Positions 40,761 through 49,022 of a stretch of 64,000 nt of DNA are shown here, in pieces. Made by a program: the position numbers and the translations under genes. Origin of the DNA: JACVRW01 sp038323835. GTDB taxonomy: Bacteria; Actinomycetota; Thermoleophilia; Solirubrobacterales; Thermoleophilaceae. The notes under the pieces were generated by a model. That model ran no database searches. It was given only the letters and a program-made list of their open reading frames with translations, and was not told the DNA's origin. The stretch lies in NCBI GenBank assembly GCA_038323835.1, contig JBBQHI010000014.1, forward strand, positions 13,477 to 77,476, written 5' to 3'. Each line of letters opens with the position of its first letter. Position 1 is the stretch's first letter.

Positions 40761-42653
40761 CTAGGCGATCTCGACCGGGTCCAGGTCGTCGGCGGGCTCG
40801 AAGCCGAAGACCTGGGCGAAGAACGAGAGCTCGGACTCGAGGCAGCGCTCCATCGTCTCCGCCTTCCGGAACCCGTGCTGCTCGTCCTCGAAGGCGAGGT
40901 AGGCGTGGGGCACCCCGCGGGCGGCCAGCGCGGCCACCATGTCCTCGCTCTGCGAGGGCGGCACCACCTCGTCCTCCAGGCCCTGGAACAGAATCACCGG
41001 AGCGTCGATCTGGTCCGCGTAGTGGATCGGCGAGCGCTCGCGCCAGAGGGCGCGCGTCTCAGGGTAGGGGCCGAAGAGAGCGTCGAGGTAGCGCGACTCG
41101 AACTTGTGCGTGTCGGCGGCCATCGTCTCGGCATCGGCCACTCCGTAGTAGCTCGCCCCGGCGGCGAAGTCGTCACCGAAGGCCAGCGCGCAGAGGGTGG
41201 TGTAGCCGCCGGCGCTGCCGCCGTGGATGGCCAGGCGGGTGCCGTCGGCCTCGCCCTCGGCGGCCAGGTACAGCGCGGCGGCCACGCAGTCCTCCACGTC
41301 CACCACTCCCCACTGGCCGTTGAGCGACTCGCGGTAGGCCCGCCCGTAGCCTGAGCTGCCGCCGTAGTTCACGTCCACCACGCCGATGCCGCGGCTGGTC
41401 CAGAACACGATCTCCAGGTCGAGCATCGGGGTGACGTGGGAGGTCGGCCCGCCGTGGACCTGGACGATCACGGGCGGGCGCTCGCCCTCCGGGGCCTCGT
41501 AGTCGGGATTGGTGGGCGGGTACCAGAGCGCGTGGGAGGTGCGCCCGCCCGCGCTCTCGTACTCGAGCATGCGGGGCACCGGCGCCCAGGGCGGATCCAG
41601 CGGGTCGCTGCTCGACTCCCTCACCACCCGGGAACCCTCGGCGGCGCTCCAGGACACCACGGCCTCCTCCTCCGTCGGGCCCGCGGCCACCAGCACCACG
41701 CGGTCGCCCAGAGCCTTCACGTAGGGATAGCCCACGGCGTCGTAGGGGAGGCCGAGATCCTCGAGCCGGGACTCGCCCGGGTGCAGCACGCCGAGACGCT
41801 CCACCGCCCCCTGCACGCGCACGCACACGATCGATCCGTCGGGCAGGAAGTCGTAGGTGGAGCCGCCCAGCAGCCATTGCGGATAGCCGAGCTCGGCCTG
41901 CTCGTCCGTGACCTGCTCGCGCTCCCGGTAGATGTTCCACCAGCCGTCGTTGTCGGACACCCAGTGGAGCTGGCCGTCGGGACACCAGGAGGGCTGCCAG
42001 ATGGACTCGCCGGGGCCGCCGGCCACCAGCCGCGCCGAACCGGGGTCGTCAAGTGGCGCCATCCACAGCTCGGTGCCGTCCCACGGCATGTTGGGGTGGT
42101 CCCAGCACGTCCAGCACACCTGCGTGCCGTCCGGGCTGGGACGCGGGTAGGCGTAGAAGTCGCGCCCGGAGGTGATCACGCGCGGCTCGCCGCTGCCGTC
42201 GGCAGGCACGGCCACCAGGTCGTTCACGGGCTCGCCGTCGCCGTGCGATTCGCGCACGCAGAGGATCAGCTCGCCGTCGGGCGTGGCGCGGCCGTCCGCG
42301 TAGCGGATGGAGGCGGGTTGTGGCGGCTCCGGTGTGATCGGGCGCGACGCCTCACCCGGGTCGAGCCGGTAGAGGCGCTGGTCGGAGTACTCGGAGAAGA
42401 ACGCGGTGTCGTCGTGCAGCAGCCACGCTCCACCGCCGTACTCGTGCACGCGGGTACGAACGTTGATCTCCGGGGCGGTCACGTCCTCGCCGTCGCGAAC
42501 CAGCGTGGTGTGCCCCCCGTTGCTGGGGCGGCGCTCGAGCCACCACGTGGTTCCGCCCTGGCCGAGCCAGGGCTCGGAAAGGCGTACTCCTGCGGCGGCG
42601 GCCATGGCAGCCGAAACGGGTGACTGCCATGCGCCGTAGGGGGCGGAACGCAT
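40761..42653 (-). CDS. Prolyl oligopeptidase family (S9) serine peptidase
   Basis: The 630-residue cytosolic protein has an N-terminal beta-propeller (about 40-370) with repeats such as FYAYPRPSPDGTQVCWTCWDHP, and a C-terminal alpha/beta-hydrolase domain. The catalytic Ser lies in IHGGSAGGYTTL, Asp in FQGLEDEVVPPSQ and His in AFEDEQHGFRKAETM. These belong to the dipeptidyl/acylaminoacyl peptidase group that cleaves short peptides. The ATG at 42653 fits the usual N-terminus (YGAWQSPVSA soon after). Longer in-frame starts overlap the 5' region of the divergent ABC gene. Confidence 0.9.
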   Translation of the reverse strand: MRSAPYGAWQSPVSAAMAAAAGVRLSEPWLGQGGTTWWLERRPSNGGHTTLVRDGEDVTAPEINVRTRVHEYGGGAWLLHDDTAFFSEYSDQRLYRLDPGEASRPITPEPPQPASIRYADGRATPDGELILCVRESHGDGEPVNDLVAVPADGSGEPRVITSGRDFYAYPRPSPDGTQVCWTCWDHPNMPWDGTELWMAPLDDPGSARLVAGGPGESIWQPSWCPDGQLHWVSDNDGWWNIYREREQVTDEQAELGYPQWLLGGSTYDFLPDGSIVCVRVQGAVERLGVLHPGESRLEDLGLPYDAVGYPYVKALGDRVVLVAAGPTEEEAVVSWSAAEGSRVVRESSSDPLDPPWAPVPRMLEYESAGGRTSHALWYPPTNPDYEAPEGERPPVIVQVHGGPTSHVTPMLDLEIVFWTSRGIGVVDVNYGGSSGYGRAYRESLNGQWGVVDVEDCVAAALYLAAEGEADGTRLAIHGGSAGGYTTLCALAFGDDFAAGASYYGVADAETMAADTHKFESRYLDALFGPYPETRALWRERSPIHYADQIDAPVILFQGLEDEVVPPSQSEDMVAALAARGVPHAYLAFEDEQHGFRKAETMERCLESELSFFAQVFGFEPADDLDPVEIA

Positions 42654-42730
42654 GAGGGCCGGATCATAGGCAGGCGATAGGCCGGTTATCCGTACTGCCT
42701 CCCCCATTCGGCTGTGCCAGAGTGCCAACA

Positions 42731-43453
42731 ATGGCCGACATCGTCAGCGCACGGGACCTGCAGCGCCGCTACGGCGAGGGAGCGGCCGCGGTCGATGCCC
42801 TCGACGGTGTGAGCGCCTCCTTCGAGGAGGGCCGCTTCAGCGCGATCATGGGCCCGTCGGGCTCGGGGAAGTCGACGCTCATGCACATCCTCGCCGGCCT
42901 CGACCGCCCGACCTCGGGCACCGTCGAGCTGGCGGGCACCGAGATCACCGGGCTCGACGACGGCGATCTCACCAAGCTCCGCCGGGACAAGCTCGGCTTC
43001 ATCTTTCAGTTCTTCAACCTCATCCCGGTGCTCACGGCCGAGGAGAACATCGTGCTCCCGCTCTCGATCGCCGGGCGCAAGCCGGAGGCCGAATGGCTCA
43101 AGCGCCTGATCGACACGATCGGCCTGGCCGACCGCACCACCCACCGGCCCTCGGAGCTCTCCGGCGGCCAGCAGCAGCGCGTGGCCGTGGCCCGAGCGCT
43201 CGTGTCAAAGCCGGCCGTGGTGTTCGCGGACGAGCCCACCGGAAACCTCGACTCGCGCGCGAGCGAGGAGGTCTTGCGGCTGCTTCGCCAGGCGGTGGAC
43301 GAGTTCGGGCAGACGGTGGTGATGGTCACCCACGATCCCGAGGCTGCCTCGTACGCGGACCGCCTGCTGGTGCTGCGTGACGGCCGCGTGGTCCACGACG
43401 CCGCGGCGGGCAGTCCCGCCGAGGTGATCGAGCTGATGAAGAGCGTGGCCTGA
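42731..43453 (+). CDS. MacB/LolD-type ABC transporter ATP-binding protein
   Basis: The 240-residue ATPase has Walker A GPSGSGKSTL, Q-loop FIFQFFNLIPVLT, signature LSGGQQQRVAVARAL, Walker B VVFADEPTGNLDSR and the H-loop MVTHDP. The GNLDS form marks the LolD/MacB/FtsE group, which drives mechanotransmission rather than substrate transport. It pairs with the FtsX-domain permease at 43485, 31 bp downstream. An in-frame GTG nine bases upstream (42722) is an alternative start. Confidence 0.93.
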   Translation: MADIVSARDLQRRYGEGAAAVDALDGVSASFEEGRFSAIMGPSGSGKSTLMHILAGLDRPTSGTVELAGTEITGLDDGDLTKLRRDKLGFIFQFFNLIPVLTAEENIVLPLSIAGRKPEAEWLKRLIDTIGLADRTTHRPSELSGGQQQRVAVARALVSKPAVVFADEPTGNLDSRASEEVLRLLRQAVDEFGQTVVMVTHDPEAASYADRLLVLRDGRVVHDAAAGSPAEVIELMKSVA

Positions 43454-43484
43454 TGCCGGGCCTCCCCGCCGACCTCACGAGGCC

Positions 43485-46043
43485 ATGACCAAGGTCGCAC
43501 TCCGAGGGCTCGCGTCGCGCAAGCTGCGGGCGTTCACAACCTGGCTGGCGATCTTCCTGGGCGTGGCCCTGGTGGCGGGCACCTACGTCCTCACCGACAC
43601 GATCAACCACTCGTTCGACCAGATCTTCAGCGAGTCGCTGAAGGGCACGGATGTCGCGATCACGGCGAAGACGGACATCCAGCAGGACGACACCGGCCAG
43701 CCCGCGTTCCCGGCCACGCTGCTCGACCGTGTGCGCAAGGTGGACGGCGTGGCAGACGCCACCGGCTCGATCTTCTCGCTGGGCCGCTTCGTGGACAAGG
43801 ACGGCGACCCAATCGGGAACCACTTCGCCCCCAACTTCATCTCGTCCACGCAGCCGAAGCGCTTCGAGTCGCTCAACTACGTGGAGGGCTCGCCCCCGAA
43901 GAACGCGAGCGAGGCCTCGCTCGACACCCAGACCGCGGATCGCGGGAACCTCGGCGTGGGCGACACCCTCAACATCGCCGGCGAGGAGAAGGTCACGCGC
44001 TACAGGATCACCGGGCTCACGAAACTCGGCGACGCCTCGTTCGGAGGCGCCGGAATCGCGCAGCTGACGCTCCCCGAGGCGCAGCGGATCGCCAACAAGA
44101 AGGGCAAGTTCGACCAGATCTCGGTGGCCGCCTCGTCTGGCGTCTCGCCCCCGGAGCTCCGCCGGCGGATTGCGCGGGTGGTGCCGCCGACCGTGCAGGT
44201 CGAAACGGGCCAGCAGTCGGCCAAGCGCCAGTCGACCGACATCGCCGACCAGCTGAAGTTCCTGAAGATCATCCTGCTGGTGTTCGCGGGAGTCTCCCTG
44301 TTCGTCGGTGCGTTCCTGATCTTCAACACCTTCTCGATCACCGTCGCGCAGCGCACGCGCGAGTTCGGATTGCTGCGCACCCTCGGCGCCTCGCGCGGGC
44401 AGGTGCTCGGATCGGTGGTGCTGGAGGCCACCGTGCTGGCGGTGCTCGGCTCCGCTCTCGGTCTGGCCGGGGGGGTCGGACTGGCCAAGGGGATCAACGC
44501 ACTGTTCAAGAGCTTCGGGATCGACCTGCCCAACACGGGCACCGTGCTCCTTGGGCGGACGATCATCGTGGCGCTCGTGGTCGGCATGGTGGTGACGCTC
44601 GTGGCCGCCCTGGCCCCGGCGCTCCGGGCCACGCGCGTCACGCCGATGGCCGCGCTCCAGGACGCCGAGCAGTCCGGGGTGCGCCGTCATGGCCGCGTGG
44701 TCACGGCGGTGGCGCTGCTCGTGATCCTCATAGGGTTCTTGCTCAGCGGCATCGGCGTGTTCGGCAACCTCGAGAGCTCGGGCAGCGCCGCGGCGCTGAT
44801 CGGCCTCGGAGCGGTGGCCGTGCTGCTGGGCACCTCGCTGTTCAGCCCATGGCTGGTGCGCCCGATCGCCTCGGTGGCGGGCCGCCCGATCGAAGCCCTG
44901 TTCGGGATCACCGGGCGGCTCGCCCGGGAGAACACCATCCGCAAGCCCGGTCGCACCGCGGTGACCGCCGCCGCGCTCATGATCGGGCTGGCGCTCGTGG
45001 TGTTCGTGAGCGTCTTCGCCGCCGGGATCAGCAAGTCCGTGTCCGCGGCCGTGGACCGCAACTTCCAGGGCGACCTGATCCTGCAGAACATCGACGGCTT
45101 CTCGACCATCCCGGCGAAGTCGGTCGCGGACGCGGAGAAGGTGCCGGGGGTCGAGACGGGCTCCGCGCTCAGCTTCGCCAGCGCCAAGATCGCCGCGCCC
45201 ATCAGCGGTGACGTGCGCGTGTCGGGCGCCGATCCGCGCACGGTCACCGCGGTGCTCGACCTCGACTTCAAGAAGGGCTCCGAGTCCGACCTGCGCGCGC
45301 TCAAAGACGGCGAGGCGATCGTGGACGACGCCTGGGCCAACACCAATAACCTCGGCGTGGGGGACACGCTGGCGGTGCGCACGCCGCTGGAGCGCATCGC
45401 TCGTTACCGGGTGGTGGGCACGGTGAAGGACAACGCCGACCTGCTGGGCAACCTGCTGGTGAACACCGACTCGCTGCGCCGCGACTACGCGCGCACCGCG
45501 CCGTCGCTGGCGCTCTTCAAGGTGAGGCCGGGCGCGAACGTCGACCGGGTACAGAAGCTGATGACGGGCATCATCGAGAAGCGCTATCCCACCGTGGACG
45601 TCCTGAACCAGCAGGAGCTGAAGGACAACCAGGAGCAGCAGGTGAACCAGCTCGTCGGGCTGGTCTACGCGCTGCTTTCGCTGTCCCTGATCGTGGCCGT
45701 GTTTGGAATCGTGAACACGCTCGCCCTCTCCATTCACGAGCGTACGCGTGAGCTGGGCATGCTGCGCGCCGTGGGCATGTCCCGCCGCCAGGTGCGGCGG
45801 ATGATCCGCTACGAGTCGGTGATCACCGCGCTGATCGGAGCCGTGCTCGGGATGGTCCTGGGCGTGATCTTCGCGGCACTCCTCACCGTGCCGCTGGCGG
45901 ACGAGGGGTTCGAGCTGGCCTACCCCATCGGCACCCTGATCATTGTGCTGATCGCGGCCGCGCTGGTCGGGGTGCTCGCCGCCATCGGCCCCGCGCGGCG
46001 CGCGGCCCGGCTCGACGTGCTGCGGGCGCTGGCGTACGAGTAG
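43485..46043 (+). CDS. FtsX-domain ABC permease (duplicated MacB-like)
   Basis: The 852-residue permease has an N-terminal TM segment (LAIFLGVALVAGTYVL), a large extracytoplasmic domain (about 45-240), an FtsX block of three TM segments (about 255-390), then a second N-terminal-like TM, extracytoplasmic domain and final FtsX block (about 715-845). The two halves are an internal duplication. Such permeases transmit ATPase motion to envelope partners or export lipoproteins or peptides. A signature near the end is IHERTRELGMLRAVGMSRRQVRRM. No cargo gene is adjacent. Confidence 0.9.
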   Translation: MTKVALRGLASRKLRAFTTWLAIFLGVALVAGTYVLTDTINHSFDQIFSESLKGTDVAITAKTDIQQDDTGQPAFPATLLDRVRKVDGVADATGSIFSLGRFVDKDGDPIGNHFAPNFISSTQPKRFESLNYVEGSPPKNASEASLDTQTADRGNLGVGDTLNIAGEEKVTRYRITGLTKLGDASFGGAGIAQLTLPEAQRIANKKGKFDQISVAASSGVSPPELRRRIARVVPPTVQVETGQQSAKRQSTDIADQLKFLKIILLVFAGVSLFVGAFLIFNTFSITVAQRTREFGLLRTLGASRGQVLGSVVLEATVLAVLGSALGLAGGVGLAKGINALFKSFGIDLPNTGTVLLGRTIIVALVVGMVVTLVAALAPALRATRVTPMAALQDAEQSGVRRHGRVVTAVALLVILIGFLLSGIGVFGNLESSGSAAALIGLGAVAVLLGTSLFSPWLVRPIASVAGRPIEALFGITGRLARENTIRKPGRTAVTAAALMIGLALVVFVSVFAAGISKSVSAAVDRNFQGDLILQNIDGFSTIPAKSVADAEKVPGVETGSALSFASAKIAAPISGDVRVSGADPRTVTAVLDLDFKKGSESDLRALKDGEAIVDDAWANTNNLGVGDTLAVRTPLERIARYRVVGTVKDNADLLGNLLVNTDSLRRDYARTAPSLALFKVRPGANVDRVQKLMTGIIEKRYPTVDVLNQQELKDNQEQQVNQLVGLVYALLSLSLIVAVFGIVNTLALSIHERTRELGMLRAVGMSRRQVRRMIRYESVITALIGAVLGMVLGVIFAALLTVPLADEGFELAYPIGTLIIVLIAAALVGVLAAIGPARRAARLDVLRALAYE

Positions 46044-46045
46044 CC

Positions 46046-46062
46046 CGGCGGGTCCCCCGCCG
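46046..46062 (+). terminator. Short GC hairpin between permease and meaB genes
   Basis: CGGCGGG and CCCGCCG pair over a 3-base loop, three bases after the permease stop. Too short to be sure it terminates. Confidence 0.35.
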
Positions 46063-46081
46063 TCCGTAGGATTGCCCGCCC

Positions 46082-47038
46082 ATGCCCGTCACAGGCCGCA
46101 CAGCCGCCGAGCTCACCGAGCGCCTTCTCGCCGGTGACAAGCGCGCCCTCGCCCGCGCGATCTCGCTGGTGGAGAACGACGACCCCGAGGGCTGGGCGCT
46201 CGTCCGCGAGGTCTACCCGAAGACCGGCAAGGCGGCCGTGGTGGGCTTCACCGGACCGCCCGGGGTGGGGAAGTCGACGCTCATCGGCCGCCTGGTGGAG
46301 CACGCCCGCGGCCTGGAGCGCGAGGTGGCGGTGCTGTCGATCGACCCCAGCTCGCCCTTCACGCACGGCGCCCTGCTCGGCGACCGCATCCGCCTGGTCG
46401 ACCACTTCCTGGACCCGGGCGTGTTCATCCGCTCGATGGCCAGCCGCGGGTCGCTCGGCGGGCTCTCCGAGGCCGCCCTCCAGACCGCGCTGCTGATGGA
46501 CGCCTCGGGCAAGGACGACGTTTTCCTCGAGACCGTGGGCGTGGGCCAGGCCGAGGTGGACATCATCGATCACGCCGACACCGTGGTGCTGGTGCTCATG
46601 CCCGGCAGCGGCGACTCCATCCAGGCGCTCAAGGCCGGCGTGATGGAGATCCCCGACGTGATCGCCATCAACAAGTCGGACCACCCGCTCACCGACACGA
46701 TGATCCGCGAGATCCGCGGCGTGCTCTCCCTCGCCCCGCAGAAGGGCTGGCGTGTGCCGATCGTGAAGACCGAGGCCTCGCGCAACGAGGGCGTGGTGGA
46801 TCTGGCGGAGAAGATCGCCGAGCACCGCGCCTACATCGCCGAGCACGGCACGCTCGACGAGCGCCGCCGCCGCAACCTGATGAACGAGGTGATGGCCCTG
46901 GCCGCCGGGCGCCTCCGGCGGAAGCTGGAGGAGCAGGTGCGCAACGACGAGTCGGTCCAGGAGCTGCTGGACGAGGTGGTGGCCCGCCGCATCGACCCCT
47001 CCACGGCGGCGGCGAAGCTGCTCGAGCGCGAGCTGTAG
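46082..47038 (+). CDS. meaB: Methylmalonyl-CoA mutase-associated GTPase MeaB
   Basis: MeaB is a G3E-family GTPase that loads and protects the B12 cofactor of methylmalonyl-CoA mutase. The 318-residue protein has P-loop GFTGPPGVGKSTLIGRL near residue 57, SIDPSSPFTHGALLGDRIR, the switch region VFLETVGVGQAEVDI and the NKSD guanine motif near 201. The C-terminal helix arm and short dimerisation tail are present. No mutase gene is in the window. Older annotations call this family ArgK, which is misleading. Confidence 0.94.
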   Translation: MPVTGRTAAELTERLLAGDKRALARAISLVENDDPEGWALVREVYPKTGKAAVVGFTGPPGVGKSTLIGRLVEHARGLEREVAVLSIDPSSPFTHGALLGDRIRLVDHFLDPGVFIRSMASRGSLGGLSEAALQTALLMDASGKDDVFLETVGVGQAEVDIIDHADTVVLVLMPGSGDSIQALKAGVMEIPDVIAINKSDHPLTDTMIREIRGVLSLAPQKGWRVPIVKTEASRNEGVVDLAEKIAEHRAYIAEHGTLDERRRRNLMNEVMALAAGRLRRKLEEQVRNDESVQELLDEVVARRIDPSTAAAKLLEREL

Positions 47039-47193
47039 CCGACGGCCGGTACCCCATTGCGCAGGGAGTGTGTTGCGCCTCCGTCCGGCTCGTTACGCGA
47101 CGGTCACACCCCGGGCTGGGTGGGAGCGGGCTACCCGCCTTCTGCACCGAATGGATGTACGGGACGGATAGCCCTTGAGCGTGGCCGGAAGAG

Positions 47194-47244
47194 GGGGGTT
47201 TGGTTCCTAATGCATGCATGGCGTGCATAACGCACCAAACCCCC
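47194..47244. repeat. Interrupted palindrome upstream of efeO
   Basis: GGGGGTTTGGT (47194-47204) and ACCAAACCCCC (47234-47244) are perfect inverted copies around a 29-bp core containing ATGCA and TGCAT. It could be the terminator of meaB or an operator. Confidence 0.55.
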
Positions 47245-47303
47245 TGGCCTGCCACTCCGGGAGGGGTCGCGGGCGGCGGCCGGGCACGCCGCGTCCTCCC
47301 TTG

Positions 47304-47334
47304 TTAGGGTTCCCTAACCCTTAGGTGTCCCTAA
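47304..47334. promoter_or_regulatory. Two IdeR/DtxR-like iron boxes before efeO
   Basis: TTAGGGTTCCCTAA (47304-47317) and TTAGGTGTCCCTAA (47321-47334) each have the TTAGG-4-CCTAA pattern. One DtxR/IdeR dimer recognises this pattern within the 19-bp consensus box. They end 15 bp before the efeO ATG, so bound regulator plus iron would block transcription. Confidence 0.6.
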
Positions 47335-47349
47335 CTCTCCGGAGGTCGA

Positions 47350-48291
47350 ATGGCGGGCAGGCAGTGGATTGCGGTTTTGGCGGCTGCGGTCGTCGGCGCC
47401 TGCGCGGCCACGGTCGTGGCCTCCTGCGGCGAGGACGACTCGGGCGTCGTGGTCGAGAGCTCGAGCACCGGCGGAACCAACACCGGCGGGACCACGGGCA
47501 CGGGCACCGGGTCCGTGACCGTGGACACCAACGCCACCCCCGCTCAGGCCCTGGATGCTGCGATGACTCAGATCACCGCCTATGCGCGCCGCCAGACCGG
47601 AGGGCTCGTCACCGCTTCGGAGACCCTCAAGGCCGATGTGGACGCCGGCTCGGTTCCGAAGGCCAAGCAGGCCTACGCTGCGGCTCGCCCCTACTACGAG
47701 CGCATCGAGCCGCTCGTGACGCTCTTCCCCGAGCTGGACGGCAAGATCGACGCCCGCGAGGACGACTTCACGAAGAAGGCGAACGACCCGAAGTGGACGG
47801 GATTCCACCCGATCGAACGAGACCTCTGGAAGGACGGCACCATCGACGCGCGGACCCGCGCGCTGGCCGCGGGGCTGGTCACCGACACCAAGACCCTCGA
47901 GAAGCGCATGGAGACGGCGAAGGTCACTCCGGAGGTGGTGATTCCCGGCACGGCCGAGCTGGTGGACGAGGTGGCGGCGTCCAAGATCACGGGTGAAGAG
48001 GAGCGCTACTCGAAGCTCGACCTGCCCACCTTCGTGGCCAACCTCGAGGGCTCGCGCGAGTTGTTCAACGCGCTCGCCCCGATCGTGGAACAGAAGGACG
48101 CGAAGCTGGAGGATCAGATCGACGATGCCTTCACGGCCGCCTTCGCCGAGGTGGCCAAGCTCCGCAGCGGCTCAAAGTTCCTGGCCTACAACCAGCTCAC
48201 GGACGCCGAGCAGCGCGCGGTGAGGCAGTCGGTGGAGGCGCTGGCCGAGCCGCTGGCCCGCGTGCAGGGGACGCTCGGCGTCAAGTCGTGA
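47350..48291 (+). CDS. efeO: EfeO-type iron-uptake lipoprotein (M75/imelysin-like)
   Basis: EfeO is the extracytoplasmic iron-binding partner of the EfeUOB ferrous/ferric uptake system. The 313-residue protein has a lipoprotein signal (lipobox-like ATVVASC near residue 26), a Ser/Thr/Gly-rich linker, and an M75 domain with ARPYYERIEPLV and the metal-binding HxxE in GFHPIERDLW near residue 155. GGAGG lies before the ATG. IdeR-like boxes upstream fit iron repression. The usual partners are missing: only the Tat-signal start of an efeB-like gene follows, and no EfeU permease is present. Confidence 0.9.
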   Translation: MAGRQWIAVLAAAVVGACAATVVASCGEDDSGVVVESSSTGGTNTGGTTGTGTGSVTVDTNATPAQALDAAMTQITAYARRQTGGLVTASETLKADVDAGSVPKAKQAYAAARPYYERIEPLVTLFPELDGKIDAREDDFTKKANDPKWTGFHPIERDLWKDGTIDARTRALAAGLVTDTKTLEKRMETAKVTPEVVIPGTAELVDEVAASKITGEEERYSKLDLPTFVANLEGSRELFNALAPIVEQKDAKLEDQIDDAFTAAFAEVAKLRSGSKFLAYNQLTDAEQRAVRQSVEALAEPLARVQGTLGVKS

Positions 48292-48298
48292 TGGCGGC

Positions 48299-48380
48299 TT
48301 GAGCGGCGTCTCCCGCAGGCGTTTCGTCCAGGGCGCGGGGGGGGGGCCGCCGTCGCGGCCGGGGCGTTCAGCTCAAGCGG
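48299..48380 (+). pseudogene. efeB-like Tat signal peptide remnant
   Basis: Eight bases after efeO, a TTG-started frame reads SGVSRRRFVQGAGG, a twin-arginine signal as found at the N-terminus of EfeB, the DyP-type heme peroxidase that normally follows efeO. A run of 10 Gs (48347-48356) breaks the frame; adding one G restores AAVAAGAFSSSG, the rest of the signal. The peroxidase body is gone and ABC-2 permease sequence begins about 20 bp later. It looks like a deletion junction. Confidence 0.65.
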
Positions 48381-48395
48381 ATCCGCGGAACCCCG

Positions 48396-48890
48396 ATGCC
48401 GGCGTGGACGTTCATCACCTCCGAGCTCCTGCGCTGCGTGGCCCAGGTGTCGGTGGTCACCGTCGCGCTGCTGGCCATCGGCCACTTCGCATTCGGCGTG
48501 CACATTCCCGGCGAGGGCCTCGTGGGTCTGGTGGTGTACGTGGCGCTCGGCACGGGCACGCTCGCCGTGCTCGGGATCGCCGTCACCGCGCTCACGCCGA
48601 ACGAGGACGCGGCGGCGTCGATGACGCCCTTTGCCTCCGTGATGCTCTCCTTCATCTCGGGGTGCTTGTGCCCGTGGAGCAGCTGCCGGGCTGGCTCGAG
48701 GACGTGGGCCGTGTGTTCCCGCTCTCCCGTCTCGCCGACGGGTTCAGCGGACGCTGGTGTTCGGGGGCGGGGGCACGGGGCTCGAGGCCGGGAACGTGGC
48801 GGTGCTCGGCGCCTGGCTGTTGGTGGGCCTCGTGGTGGCCGTGCGCTCGTTCCGCTGGAACCTCAGACCGCACGCGGCTGAGGGCATCGT
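48396..48890 (+). pseudogene. C-terminal half of an ABC-2-type permease, two frameshifts
   Basis: From 48396 the frame reads TFITSELLRCVAQVSVVTVAL and on to ASMTPFASVMLSFISG, typical of the second half of drug/polysaccharide ABC-2 permeases. The continuation VLVPVEQLPGWLEDVGRVFPL lies in a second frame from about 48660. The last TM segment (GNVAVLGAWLLVGLVVAVRSF) lies in a third frame near 48790. The N-terminal half is absent. So this is a decayed fragment, fused to the efeB remnant. Confidence 0.7.
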
Positions 48891-48908
48891 TAACGCGCGC
48901 TCAACTCA

Positions 48909-48924
48909 ACTGGTCTAGACCAGT
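48909..48924. promoter_or_regulatory. DasR-type operator (dre) upstream of the amino-sugar operon
   Basis: ACTGGTCTAGACCAGT is a perfect 16-bp palindrome and matches the DasR/NagR-type site (A[GC]TGGTCTAGACCA[GC]T). An identical copy lies before nagA at 54746. A TAGCGT -10-like box starts five bases downstream, so binding would block the promoter. Confidence 0.85.
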
Positions 48925-48950
48925 GTGGTAGCGTCCGCGCCGCCAAGACC

Positions 48951-48998
48951 AGCGAGGAGCGCAGCCCGATCGTTGGTCGGGCGAGCACCGAAGCTCGG
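48951..48998 (+). repeat. 48-bp palindromic element in the leader of the sugar operon
   Basis: Left half GCGAGGAGCGCAGCCCGATCG and right half CGGGCGAGCACCG around the loop TTGGT; the last eight bases diverge from consensus. It lies between the dre operator and the ribosome-binding site of the binding-protein gene, so it is probably transcribed in the 5' leader. Confidence 0.8.
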
Positions 48999-49022
48999 AT
49001 ACAGCGAGGGAGGACCCACCGA

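Larger units (their letters stand above)
47039..47349. other. 311-bp intergenic region between meaB and efeO
   Basis: No gene is seen. It holds an interrupted palindrome (47194-47244) and two IdeR-like boxes (47304-47334) just before efeO, so it is a regulatory region. The first 150 bp show nothing I recognise. Confidence 0.6.

Noticed and set aside
47194..47244. The interrupted palindrome before efeO as a riboswitch.
   Set aside because: It has only one long stem and no recognisable conserved riboswitch core; a terminator or operator is simpler.
48299..48931. A continuous 210-codon frame after efeO that could be read as one gene.
   Set aside because: It only begins with a real Tat signal. 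The rest is out of frame with recognisable ABC-2 permease segments that lie in other frames, so it is treated as two pseudogene fragments.
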